DNA of 41,448 nucleotides, from contig CAICTM010000957.1 in assembly GCA_903772945.1 (NCBI GenBank), forward strand, positions 1 to 41,448. The letters are read 5' to 3'. Shown one piece after another: positions 20,499 to 30,231 of this stretch (positions are counted from its first letter, which is position 1; every line of letters begins with the position of its first letter). A program made the translations under genes and the position numbers. The notes beneath the pieces were generated by a model. The model did no database searches and was not told where the DNA came from. It worked only from the letters and a program-made list of their open reading frames with translations. The stretch is from Seminavis robusta. Taxonomy: Eukaryota; Bacillariophyta; Bacillariophyceae; Naviculales; Naviculaceae.

Positions 20499-22365
20499 AT
20501 GGGAGACAAGTTTCCTGACTACCTGCTACAGGAATGCAGGAATGCACTGTCAGTTCACTGCAGAGACATTGTCATGACAGACAAAGGATCTGGAGAGGTA
20601 ACTTCGGGGCAACAAGAGCTCCAGCAGAAAGTTTTTCATGGATCCGCTGGATACGCATCAGCCCTGGATACCTTCATTGAGGGGAAAGGATACTATGCTT
20701 CTCTCTTTGACCGCACTCCAATCGAGAACAACAGAGAAGGCAACCAAGAACGGCAATCAGGATATATGTTAGAATTGAAGGACATCGCCAGCTGCAACGA
20801 AGGTACAGCACACATCGCCAGAGTAGAGAACATGAGCAAACTTCTAACACTTCCCTTTTGACCACTGTGTAGCTGTCAAGTACGTCGTCTACGAGAGAGG
20901 TTTTACAAGAGAGGCACTGGCAAAGAACGGAGAAAAGGAACTGGAAGGGAGGAACATTGGCGAACGTGCAGCAGTATCTCTGGCAAACTACAGATTGGCG
21001 CTAAAGTTCCACGATGAATATTGTCCACAAGGCAAGTTGCCTTCTGGCAAAAGCTTGGAAGATGCTGTCTTATACGTGCGACAGAAAATGTATGTTCTAT
21101 TGAAGGGAGCCAAGAGCAAAAGGTCCAATTCAAGACGTTCTAATGCAAAGAATACGGAGAAGGAGTACACGGAAGAGGAGATGCCAGCCAAGTACATGTT
21201 CTCTGGATACTTTACCTATCTTCTTTGGGGCCCCAAAGGTGTTTCAGGCGAGACTCTGAGCTGCTTATCAGTGGATGGTACGGATGTCCCTAAGGTTGGA
21301 CGTGCAGCAAGCAGGCAGAAAGAATTGAAGATCAAGGCCGCGGAACGTGCTTCCGATATTGGTGGCACTGGTCCATATCATCGTGGTGTGGCAATCAAGG
21401 ACAAATTCGCCTGTGCAAGTCTAGCCGTATCGGAGCTTAAAGAGCAAAGGAAGAACGTCCGTGACCTTCTCTTCCACAATAGTACCTCAGAGTCGAACTG
21501 TTTGCAGCAACTGCAGCAGATCAATGCGATGCTCGATAGGGCTTATGAAAGGGATGATGACGAAAGGGAGATTGGTCTTCTCAAGAAACGCAAGAAAGAT
21601 CTGTTTGACAGTCTAGACGAATTGGCGAAGCGCAAGAAAGAATTAGAAGATGAGAGTGACCGACTCATGAAGCAAAGCAGCTCTAATCAAGTTCAGGTTT
21701 CCGCGTACTATGATGCTGTTGGATCGTTCCGGGAGGTTCCTGGAGCAGTCGAAGTCAAGAAGAAACACGGCGTTGCCGATTCTGAAAGCTCCTCTCTCTC
21801 TGCAAGTGTGGTCCAAAAGAAGAGGAAGTCGTCGTCGTCAGTGGTGGTGACAACAGCGACCAAGAAGCAAGCACCAAAGCAATCTGGGGCTGTCATTAAT
21901 CTGTTGACGCAGTTCAACAGTCAGGCAACTCCCGATACCAATGACAAGCAACAAGAAGAACAAGAGAGCAGGGCGTACAATGCGGAGGACGACTTCAATG
22001 AGTACATCAAGCAGAACCTGATTGACAACTTGGCGCAGAAGGAGCAAGAAGGAGAAGACGAAGAGCAGGAAGACGAACAGAATGGTCTTTCGAGGATTCC
22101 GTCACAGGAATCCTACTTGGAGTACGACAAGACATTCGTGGGTGCTGCCGCCAAGCTCGATGATCAAGGCAAGCAGTTTCTCCTCGAATTTAGGAAGAAG
22201 CAGGCTGAAATAAGCCACCGGGAAAGAATGGAAGGTCGCGGTGCTGCAACAGACACTCGCAACTATGCCCCAGGCAATACGTATTACAGCAACAGCCATT
22301 CCCATGCGACTGACCTCTTCCATGACAATGCCCACGAATACTATGCTGGAGAAGAAAAAAATTAG
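20499..22365 (+). CDS. Transposon accessory protein (two exons)
   Basis: Exon 1 is 20499-20802 and exon 2 is 20873-22365; removal of 70 nt joins them in frame to a 598-aa protein (junction reads ASCNEG/AVKYVVYERG). The first ATG with Lys/Asp context (MGDKFPDYLL) is taken as start. An N-terminal half of mixed helices includes a basic patch (GAKSKRSNSRRSN), then a conserved-looking SGYFTYLLWGPKGVSGETL region. This is followed by a coiled-coil of about 100 residues (KKRKKDLFDSLDELAKRKK) and an acidic, Gln/Glu-rich C-terminal third. I see no Myb/SANT tryptophan pattern, unlike the usual PIF/Harbinger second gene. Position inside the inverted repeats argues that it assists transposition, for example DNA binding or nuclear import of the transposase. 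It ends 21 bp from the end of the transposase gene. Confidence 0.75.
20803..20872 (+). other. Intron of the accessory gene (70 nt)
   Basis: Donor GTACAG after GAAG, acceptor GTGTAG before CTGTCAAG, phase 1. The unspliced frame stops at 20861. A pyrimidine-rich stretch (CTTCCCTTTTGACC) precedes the acceptor. Confidence 0.7.
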
Positions 22366-22386
22366 AAATTAGATAAAGAATTATTG

Positions 22387-24183
22387 TTAGTTGTTGTTGT
22401 TGCTGTCGTTCGAACGTCTCTCTGGCCACTTAATGCGATTTTGTCTAAATTGAATGTCAAAGTGCTCCACCAATCTGAATCGGAAGTCGTCGTAGCAGAG
22501 CGAATTCACGAGGACTCCTCCATAGATTGGATGCAGCTTCTGCGAACTTCCAGTCAAGTGGTCGTCATCACCTGGGACAAAGTCAGGTTCCTCGTTCTCC
22601 TCTTCCTGTAATTGTCCCCTCTGTCTGCGGATTGCTGCCTGACGTTGCTCCTCTTGGCAAGCTGATCGCTCGTGCTCTCTGCTTCCAAATTCACGTAATT
22701 CATTGTCGCTCAGTCTTTGCAGCGCGAATGGTGCCATGCGTCGCATCTCTTCTACTTCATTCTGACCCACTGCTCCATCCCACTCATCATTCCCATCTGC
22801 AATGAGGAGGAAGTTGTGGAGTGCGCAACAGGTAAGCCACACCTTGTCGGCAGCTTCAGATCCCTCCAACCGAATGCCTGTCTTCAGCACTCGCCACCTT
22901 CCTTTCAAAATTCCAAAGCAGCACTCGGCATCTTTTCGAAATGACTCTATCCACTCACTTAATCGCTCCTCAGATCTGAGTAGATTATTCTTTGCTGGCG
23001 CTTGAGTACAGGCCCACTTATGATAGCCATTATCCACAAGTCCCCAAGCACCGTTGTACTTTGTAGCTTCAATCTCCGAATTGCCCACCTGGCCAGCCCA
23101 CGAGTACAGATAAAAGGAAACGTCCTGCAATATCTTTCCATCGTGAATTTGTCCCAAGAATTCATCGAAATGCGCAAGTGTCTTGTCATTCCAACGAGAA
23201 GGATGGCCTTTTGTTGTGTACAATATCATTCTTCGGTGGTTACAGCTCATGTTGTAAGTTCGCGCAGGATGACTTTGTTTCCATCCCATATTTGCCTGTT
23301 TGAGGTTGTGGGAGCATCGCCACATGACAACATTCGTGGCATCTGTTGAAAAGCCTGCTCCATTCAGGCCACCAGCACTGTACTCTTTTCGATGTTTTGC
23401 GTACTCTTGTCGAGTAACAGGCATCTTAACGAATGTCTCGAACAGGTTTGTAGAGCCCCAGTCGATGAAGATGTGAAAAAATTGCCTGTGGGTTTCCTCA
23501 TTGATTGCCGTGTATTCCTCCAAATCATCGAATGTCAATCCTCTACCCAAATATCGAAGGGCTCCAAGGGCCATTAGTTCTAGAGGGGAACTTTCTTGCC
23601 CAACAGCATCCTTGGATCGCCAACGAACAAAGTGCGATGCCTCTTTCATCATTTCCAATGTTGCCAGGAACTCTTTGTAGGGTAACCGAAAACGTCTTCG
23701 AAACTTCTTTTGAAACTTTGCACAGTCCAGAATTGGCGATACAACGTAGCAAAGATACCAGTGCGTCTGCTTTGGCTTCAAGAACACCTTCTCTCCCTTC
23801 TCGTTGAAGTAAAAGGGCTTGATTGATTGATATCGCCGAGGGCTCCTTGGTTTTCTAGCTTTAGACGTTTGGGCGGTGTCTTCTTCGACGTCCATTCCAC
23901 TGCCACTGCCTGTGTCGCTGTCATACATAGCCAGCAGTTTGGCTTCCTCCAACTCGTCCACCTCATCCTGATGGTCCATGTACCGGCGATACTTGTCCAC
24001 ATCTAGACTGCCGTCTTCTTTCAGACACTCTCCCAAGTGTCTTGGAAGATAAAGATCGTCGTTGTCTTGTTCCAGATCCATTCCTTCCATAGCATAGTTG
24101 CAACCAACCCTTCCAATTTCTTTGACCGTACAGTTTGTTCTGAAATTTCTCCCACCATGGTGTAGCTTTTGCCAAATACACAT
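22387..24183 (-). CDS. PIF/Harbinger-type transposase ('plant transposon protein', DDE family)
   Basis: This 598-aa protein (from the ATG at 24183) cuts and joins the element ends. Counted from there, the catalytic triad is D281 in FSTDATNVVMW, D384 in LVDNGYHKW and E420 in DAECCFGILKGRW, a DD35E spacing. The flanking words FGILKGRWRVL and CCALHNFLL are typical of the DDE_Tnp_4/PF04827 group. Residues 130-175 (KFQKKFRRRFRLPYKEFLATL) look like the helical DNA-binding segment before the core. The N-terminal 100 residues are acidic. A second ATG at 24090 (MEGMDLEQDNDD) gives 567 aa and may be the true start, because the intervening 31 residues look less conserved. The C-terminus is Asn-rich. No stop or frameshift interrupts it, so the enzyme may work. 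Confidence 0.9.
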   Translation of the reverse strand: MCIWQKLHHGGRNFRTNCTVKEIGRVGCNYAMEGMDLEQDNDDLYLPRHLGECLKEDGSLDVDKYRRYMDHQDEVDELEEAKLLAMYDSDTGSGSGMDVEEDTAQTSKARKPRSPRRYQSIKPFYFNEKGEKVFLKPKQTHWYLCYVVSPILDCAKFQKKFRRRFRLPYKEFLATLEMMKEASHFVRWRSKDAVGQESSPLELMALGALRYLGRGLTFDDLEEYTAINEETHRQFFHIFIDWGSTNLFETFVKMPVTRQEYAKHRKEYSAGGLNGAGFSTDATNVVMWRCSHNLKQANMGWKQSHPARTYNMSCNHRRMILYTTKGHPSRWNDKTLAHFDEFLGQIHDGKILQDVSFYLYSWAGQVGNSEIEATKYNGAWGLVDNGYHKWACTQAPAKNNLLRSEERLSEWIESFRKDAECCFGILKGRWRVLKTGIRLEGSEAADKVWLTCCALHNFLLIADGNDEWDGAVGQNEVEEMRRMAPFALQRLSDNELREFGSREHERSACQEEQRQAAIRRQRGQLQEEENEEPDFVPGDDDHLTGSSQKLHPIYGGVLVNSLCYDDFRFRLVEHFDIQFRQNRIKWPERRSNDSNNNN

Positions 24184-24330
24184 ACGCACGGTGCAAAACA
24201 GACCAATGTTGACTGTCTCGTATGCACGAATGGAGCTCCGACATCTGGGCCAAATTTCGTTTGCAAAAGTGAGGTACGAGATTTTGGCGAGTGACGTGGC
24301 AAAAATGGTGCGATCTGATTGGCTTCTCGT

Positions 24331-24369
24331 TGTCGCGTGTCTCGGTCTCGTTTGCCGCTAGGGTTGGCT
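24331..24369 (-). repeat. Right terminal inverted repeat, 39 bp
   Basis: Ends CTAGGGTTGGCT and is the inverted partner of 20207-20245. TTA follows at 24370-24372. The transposase start lies about 150 bp inside it, so its promoter must be within the terminal region. Confidence 0.95.
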
Positions 24370-24372
24370 TTA
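24370..24372. repeat. Right target site duplication (TTA)
   Basis: Directly follows the right terminal repeat and equals 20204-20206. Confidence 0.85.
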
Positions 24373-25016
24373 TCGAGCAAGAACCGAGCGCTGCGGGAAG
24401 CTGTGCGTTAACGTGGTCACCACTGTTACCTTGTGAGCCGGACAGTGGTGTGGTGAGGGAGCATGCTTCCTCCCTAAGTAAGCTCGGGTAAGTGGTCATA
24501 GTAATGACCTGCATCTGTCACATCGAGAATCTTTATTAAATCCTGGCTTCAGTTTGACAAGACCTTATTTGCCAAAGTGTCCGTTCAACCGGTACGGATC
24601 AGAAAGAGGCTTTTGAGATTTAGACTGCAAAATGTGCTTGACCACCGTAGCTCCACCGCGAACTTTTTGCTTTCTCCCACAAAAAGCTCGCTTGATAAGA
24701 ATCCACTCTACAGTACAAATAATCTCACGAAAGGAAACAACCACCTCACACAAAGAGTGGGCAGTTGAGAGAGTGCTTGATTGGTGCTTTCTTTGGATGT
24801 CTCTTACTCAGAGAAACACTGGGCGTAGGCTGATTCGATTCAATCTTCACATCCAGTCTAGAGACTGTAAGCACATCAACCCAATTGATACTGCACTGTA
24901 GCGACAAGAGAGACTAGATCTAGCTAGCTAGTAGTGGGAGTGGGAGACAGAGCAAGAGAAAGAGCACAAAGGCAGGAAGTAGTACAGAACACAACACACC
25001 AAGCAAACCATCAACC
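24373..25016. other. Spacer and probable promoter/5' UTR of the kinase gene
   Basis: Contains CTAGCTAGCTAGTAG at about 24920 and a purine-rich stretch (GGGAGTGGGAGACAGAGCAAGAGAAAGAG) over the last 90 bp before the ATG. No gene seen. Confidence 0.45.
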
Positions 25017-27683
25017 ATGACGTCCATGGCATCCATGGCATCCTCGTTGGACTCTCTGTCGACGCATTCACTGCACCAGTCGTCGCTGCACATGCTGGGC
25101 ATTCGTCGCATTCCTACCAATGAGAGTTCCGCGTCTCGTGGTTCCCGTCGCAGTCGGATGAGTGTTGGCGTGGGCGGCGGTCGCGAAAAGTACTCGAATC
25201 ATGACTTTATGGGAGCATTGACGCATCTGGGATCGTTTGTCGACGAAGATACCATGCCCTACATTGCCGAACGTCCGTTGCCGTCGGCGTTTATAGAACC
25301 CAACGAGATTCGCGAAGGCAAGTGTTTGGGGGAGGGCGAGTTCTCCAAAGCCTACGAGATTCGGGGATTCCGATTCAGCAAGAGTCGAGAGAGGGCCAAG
25401 CCGTTGGCGGGGGTCATGCACTACAGCAACAACGCCACTACGACCGGTACGACGACGAACACTGCCGCTACTACAAACACGGGCGATGGCAATACTGCCA
25501 GTAACAGCAGCAAGCACAACAGCAACAACTCGTACGCCATCAAGCGCATCTACGTGAAACCACCTCCGGATTCGAGCGCCATCAACTCGACGACGTTTGA
25601 CTACATTGCCACTCACTTTAACATTGCGGCCAAGATACTGGTGCGGGAATGTCTCTACTTGGCCAACCTGCATCATCCCTTCATTCTAGCGTATCGAGGA
25701 TTCTTCCTCAAAGACAAGGCGGCTTTTGACAATCAACAGCTCGATGCCTTTTATCTCGTCACGGACCGCATGGGAGAAACACTCGAACAGCGCATGAAAA
25801 AGTGGAAACACAACAAACTCAAACTCGAAAAGGAATGTCCGACGGAACGATTCATTCTCGAGTCCGTACACATGGACTTGAAAGTCAGTTATACGACCAA
25901 ACTCAACATGCATAAGAGTCACACCAGCAGCAAGCTGCGGAAACAAAAGCAAAAGGATGACAGTTTGGCACACTCACAGCATTCCCTGCGCAGTTTGGGC
26001 AGTAGTATTGGGAGTGCGACTGGGATTGGCAGTATTGGGAGTAGTATTGGGAGCGCCACCGGTAGCAGTAGTGGCAGTGGCAATCATTCGGGCAATAGTG
26101 CCAACTCCAACAACAACAGCAAGGCCAAAACCAAACAACAACGAAAACCAGAACGATATCCACAGGATCTCGTCGCGTTGCAGACCAATTATGCGCTCCA
26201 AATTGTACACGCATTGGAGTATCTGCACGATCGGGGCATTGTCGTACGAGATTTGCGACCCAACACGATCGGATTCAAAGATTATCCCAATCATCACACC
26301 ATTCAACTCTTTGACTTTGGATTCTGCAAAGAAGTGCCAACCAATGGCGCTCTCTTGCCTCCAGAGACGGTGCGAGCACCTGCGAGTAGTAACGGTGGTG
26401 GCGGTGGCGGACTGTCGACGTCTCTTCATCGTGGGCCTGGTTCCAGTATGTCTGGAGGTAGCGGCGGACTGTCAACATCTCTACATGGTGGGCGTCGTAC
26501 AAGTACCTTGGCAGGTATTGAAGACGACGATGAAGACAACAACAATCCCGAAGACCCATTCATGTCGTCGTCATCCTTTAAGGACAACGGCTTGGACGGA
26601 AGTTCCCATTCCACCGCGGGTCCATCCAGTTTTCGACGACGCATGATGATCCGAAAAACATTTAGTCGAGACACCAGTGCGGCGCAAAAGGTCATGCCAC
26701 GAGCCGATGCCAAGCATTATAGGGCACCCGAGTCGTATCCCTTTGTGCGACATACAGTACGCAAAGCACGCAGTGCATCGACCACGGCCAGAACCACACC
26801 AGAGTCGGTACCGGAAACTCGCCGAGCGTCCACCATGACGGATGTCAAATACCGGTATAATAAAACCGTCAAGAGTAGCGCTGACAACTCCAACAACGAG
26901 GCGTCCGAACCAAAGCACCGCTATTTCGGATACAATTGCAAAGCCGACATTTACTCTCTCAGCATGATCTACTTTGAAATGCTCGCCGAAGGAAAGCCAT
27001 ACTCAAGGTCGATTCTGCAACGGGACGGACACTTTCATCAAATTCAATCACAGGGGCAACGACCCAGTCTCGCAAAGTATCACTTTCCGAGAACCATCAA
27101 GATCATTCTCGAACAGGCATGGCATCCCAATCTAGACAAACGCATGAGTGCGGCACAAATGCGACAACGAATGACGGCCATTCTGCAAATGCTCGAATGG
27201 AAGGGCGGTCCCGTCGTCCTCGGGGCAACACCAACCAACAACAATAATAATGACAATGCCAGCTCGGTATCCTCCGCGTCGTCGTCGTGCGGGACCATTA
27301 CCAGCAGCGAAGAAAATCAACAAGATCCACTCGATCCCGTCCATTACCTTCCAAGTCGGGCGGAAGCATTGCTGGTGGGAGCCTATCGACAAGGTGGGCC
27401 TCCGAGTGGAGGCTGGAGTTCTGTGTGGAATCCGAAATGTTCACGACCCAAAAAGCTAGACTCCAAGGCCGTCATGGATGCCATCCAAGAACGACGGGTC
27501 GTCAAGAACAAGAATCCCAAGAATGAGAAAGGCAAACGAAAGAACAAACAACAGCCCAAAAAACCGGTAACCTTCCGAGACTATCTGCCATCGATGAAGG
27601 CGGGTATGGTGGATAGGGATTACAACAACGCACAAGTCAATCGGCTGCTGGGAAGTAAGAAAAAGAAGAAAACAAAGTCATGA
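25017..27683 (+). CDS. Large divergent protein kinase with long insertions
   Basis: The 888-aa product has one kinase domain from about residue 98 to 735. Landmarks are the glycine loop L104-GEGEF, the ATP lysine K176 in YAIK, alpha-C E211, catalytic D412 in VVRDLRPNTIGF, D433-F-G, YRAPE572 and KADIYSLSMIYFEML. The HRD His is Val, and the Asn that normally sits five residues after the catalytic Asp is Thr417, with Asn one place earlier. Inserts of low complexity break the domain: Thr/Asn-rich before K176, a Gly/Ser run around 328-375, and about 100 residues between DFG and APE that contain a duplicated GGLSTSLH unit. The C-terminal tail is basic (KKKKKTKS). The class (Ser/Thr kinase or weakly active kinase) is not settled. 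It is probably cytosolic or nuclear, with no signal peptide. Confidence 0.85.
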   Translation: MTSMASMASSLDSLSTHSLHQSSLHMLGIRRIPTNESSASRGSRRSRMSVGVGGGREKYSNHDFMGALTHLGSFVDEDTMPYIAERPLPSAFIEPNEIREGKCLGEGEFSKAYEIRGFRFSKSRERAKPLAGVMHYSNNATTTGTTTNTAATTNTGDGNTASNSSKHNSNNSYAIKRIYVKPPPDSSAINSTTFDYIATHFNIAAKILVRECLYLANLHHPFILAYRGFFLKDKAAFDNQQLDAFYLVTDRMGETLEQRMKKWKHNKLKLEKECPTERFILESVHMDLKVSYTTKLNMHKSHTSSKLRKQKQKDDSLAHSQHSLRSLGSSIGSATGIGSIGSSIGSATGSSSGSGNHSGNSANSNNNSKAKTKQQRKPERYPQDLVALQTNYALQIVHALEYLHDRGIVVRDLRPNTIGFKDYPNHHTIQLFDFGFCKEVPTNGALLPPETVRAPASSNGGGGGGLSTSLHRGPGSSMSGGSGGLSTSLHGGRRTSTLAGIEDDDEDNNNPEDPFMSSSSFKDNGLDGSSHSTAGPSSFRRRMMIRKTFSRDTSAAQKVMPRADAKHYRAPESYPFVRHTVRKARSASTTARTTPESVPETRRASTMTDVKYRYNKTVKSSADNSNNEASEPKHRYFGYNCKADIYSLSMIYFEMLAEGKPYSRSILQRDGHFHQIQSQGQRPSLAKYHFPRTIKIILEQAWHPNLDKRMSAAQMRQRMTAILQMLEWKGGPVVLGATPTNNNNNDNASSVSSASSSCGTITSSEENQQDPLDPVHYLPSRAEALLVGAYRQGGPPSGGWSSVWNPKCSRPKKLDSKAVMDAIQERRVVKNKNPKNEKGKRKNKQQPKKPVTFRDYLPSMKAGMVDRDYNNAQVNRLLGSKKKKKTKS

Positions 27684-27688
27684 GATTG

Positions 27689-27718
27689 CCCACGGCTCGT
27701 GCGAGCCACAAAAGTGGG
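27689..27718 (+). terminator. Two-tier hairpin just after the kinase stop codon
   Basis: GGCTCG-TG-CGAGCC (27694-27707) is a perfect stem, enclosed by CCCAC (27689-27693) and GTGGG (27714-27718). It begins 5 bp after the TGA and would lie in the 3' UTR. It may affect mRNA 3'-end formation or stability; that is inference. Confidence 0.45.
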
Positions 27719-28666
27719 GTATTCGGACCTCGAATGACTGCACCGAGCTGAATCAATCGCACGCGAAGCGTCAGTTTGAGCCCCATTTAGCTAAGTATTC
27801 AATTACTATATGAACATACAGCAGCGATAGTTGCTTGCGTGTGATCTGCTGCGGATTTATTTATGAGATCAAGCGTCGTCACTGTGGTCTTGATGAGTGC
27901 ACGAAACACGAATGCTACACGGACGACCGGGTTTGGGCATTGTGAACCTTACTATCCTTGCGGGGGTAGTACTTGCTTGTTTCAGATGTAGTGGGAAGGC
28001 CTCTTTAATGTCTTCTCTGCCAGCCACCCCAGCACCAGTAGTTGCTTTCCTCGCACTCGGCGGGCTTCATAAGCCGATATTACCTAGTACTCAAAGGCAT
28101 CAGTGTACCGGTATGTATCGCAGACAGCCTCATGGAAAGCCACATTTGCCCTGGCTAAATGATCTTTGCTCTTTGCTACCTAGCTAACTAAAGGGCTCAG
28201 TCCGAACAATACCCGAAGGAGTACGAAGTTGGTTTGAGTTCCAAGAGCTCAAGTTTTTGCCAAGCAACAAGGGAGCCTCTCAAGCTTGGAAGCCACTTTT
28301 TCTCCCCTCACTGGTCCGGTGGAGCCTGGAGCCGTGGCATCTCCCGGCTATGCTTGCTGAAACTATTCATACGAAATGCAACATAGTCTGCTGTTTGCCT
28401 CATTGACTTATTTTAAGCTAGTACTGTTTGTTTGGTACGAACAACAGAGACCTGCATCAAGATAGAACACAGAGCTTGGTGGAGGAGGTGGACAAATTGA
28501 CAGGCTCAGTGGATCGCTGCTCTCGAAGGGCTGAATATGCAGGCGTGCTGAATATGCAAGGATCTGATGTGAAGTAGAGAAGGATGGCGTGCACTGCACG
28601 CTGTGCGCACAGATCACAGATAGTACTGGTACCATGTAACGTAGCACTGCCCGTTTTGTTCATAGA
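27719..28666. other. Spacer, no supported gene
   Basis: I see only short open frames with no recognisable content and TACCGGTA near 28107. Confidence 0.45.
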
Positions 28667-29049
28667 TCAAGCAACATCGTTGGTAATGTCCAATGCGTCT
28701 TGAATGATCGCCGACAAGCGTCTCAAACGATCATTCCGAGATTCTCCATTGCGGTTAGCAGTATGCAAGGACACAGAACCACGCATGCGACGAGCCATTG
28801 GCAAAGCGTTCGAGGAGACCTGGGAGGATGCAGGGAGATTCATGTATCGATCCCTCGATGCAACGTTGGCCGCGGATCGAGAGGATGCAGCAAGATGAAT
28901 GTACGGGTACCGGTAGCGTCCCTGAGTGCTCCATTGACAGATGTCGTTGTGGAAGTGGTGCGACGGTTGGATGCAGCATTTCTGCTGCCATCTTCGTTGC
29001 GAGCCATTCTGGCGGTGGTCCAAGACGGGTGCTGGGAGTTCTTTGGCAT
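28667..29049 (-). pseudogene. Small basic protein gene, two frames (intron or frameshift)
   Basis: The minus strand begins MPKNSQHPSWTTARMARNED at 29049 and stays open to 28847. A second frame ends at 28667 with a plausible C-terminus, RNDRLRRLSAIIQDALDI and a few more residues. A GT-AG intron from 28938 to 28820 (119 nt, weak donor GTCAAT, good acceptor CTCCCAG) would join TTTS to VSSNALPM in frame and give 87 aa. Alternatively the frame was broken near a TACCGGTACC palindrome at about 28905-28914, where the two frames overlap and both look protein-like. The helical ending recalls the 61-aa product at 40150-40335 (RR-x-LS-x-I-x-x-x-L-x-x-x-x-D), which may be chance. Function unknown. Confidence 0.35.
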
Positions 29050-30231
29050 GTTGGATTTTTCGTTTGGTGTGTTTTGCAAATTGTGTCTGCTATCCTGACT
29101 TTTCGGGTCAGTTTTTGAGCAAAGCTTTGGTTCCACGCCACCGCCAGCAAAAGCCGCACAGGTTCCAAAGAATTCGTGACAGGCGTGGCATTGAATCGTG
29201 TGCTTTTACAGCTTGACTGACTGTTGACAGCAACCTTTTTTCCAGTGTCTTTCGGACCGTCTGACGTTTCTCAAGAACATGTTTCGTAAAAATACAGATT
29301 TTCACACGCCTCAGGCTTTGTTTTTCAAAGCTGTAGTGCGGTACCGGTATACCACTTGCTACCGGTAGCTAGACCTAACGTATGTCATAAAAAGGAGACC
29401 TAATTTAGCAATTTAGCTCCTAATTTAATTAATTAATGCCAAGAACAACAAGATGGGATCTGTGGGGAATGTGCAAATGATTGGAATTGTGGAAACCACT
29501 ATTAATACACCAGCGGACATTGGTGACTGTAAGCTCAGAGTATCTTACCGTTAGGATAGACAGCTTAACCAAAATCCGAACACGGGAGCAATGTCAAAGA
29601 ACATTCGAGGAACAGTTCGTTTGGAATGGGGTTCTTTTTCTGTGAGAAAAGTGTTATGACACATCTGAAAATGTTATTTATTGATTGGATAGTCTTTAGG
29701 TCTTCTTTTAACTGAGCTGCCCGGGTACTGGTATTTATTAATAAGTCAAACCAGTTAGGTCTAGCTTTTCCTACGTGGCCTGGCGACTGGTGGTATTTGA
29801 TTGAAAACACTAAGACACCAAAGTCCTGCCGCATCCAGTCTCGGAGTAACTCTCCTCAGCTCCTACTAGTACCCACAAGTACAGCTACAGTACCGTACCG
29901 ATAGAGACTGTCAGTAGCCCTGTCAGTCCACAGTACTACACTGTACATTGGCCAGCGCAGCGAGATCCTGCACACACGTGTACGAGGGCTTTCGTTGGCC
30001 AAAGATTGAACGATTGACTGTTCGGAGAAAAAGATTCAAGGAGTTCTCCGTGGAAGTGTGGGTCGTTCCATCTGACCTTTTCCGCCCAGCGCAGCCTCAT
30101 TCTTGACACATGAAAGAATTGCTGCAGAATCGAGGGAGTCGCCTGTCCCCACCGGTTTCCTCAACATATTAGTATTTTTATCTCATCGAGGGTGGTCATC
30201 CCACAATAAGGTCTCGCAGCAAAAGATAACC
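29050..30231. other. 1.2-kb spacer, no supported gene
   Basis: Includes the palindrome GCTACCGGTAGC at 29358-29369 and an AT-rich part (29400-29520). The last 150 bp are probably 5' UTR of the next gene; the open frame upstream of its ATG lacks an ATG start. Confidence 0.45.
29358..29369. repeat. Palindrome GCTACCGGTAGC
   Basis: Perfect 12-bp palindrome, one of three long copies in this window (others at 31447-31458 and 33244-33257), all between genes. Confidence 0.8.

Larger units (their letters stand above)
20207..24369. mobile_element. Complete PIF/Harbinger-like DNA transposon
   Basis: The element is 4163 bp long. Its two ends are inverted repeats of 39 bp that match at 37 positions (20207-20245 and 24331-24369), beginning AGCCAACCCTAGCGG and ending with the complement. 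Both ends are flanked by the same TTA (20204-20206 and 24370-24372), the 3-bp target duplication typical of PIF/Harbinger. Inside lie a DDE transposase gene on the minus strand and a two-exon accessory gene on the plus strand, arranged tail to tail. Two-gene content (transposase plus DNA-binding partner) is the known layout of the superfamily. Near-identical ends and intact reading frames suggest a young, possibly active copy. A further direct copy of the core CAAACGAGACCG occurs at 20285-20296. Confidence 0.93.
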
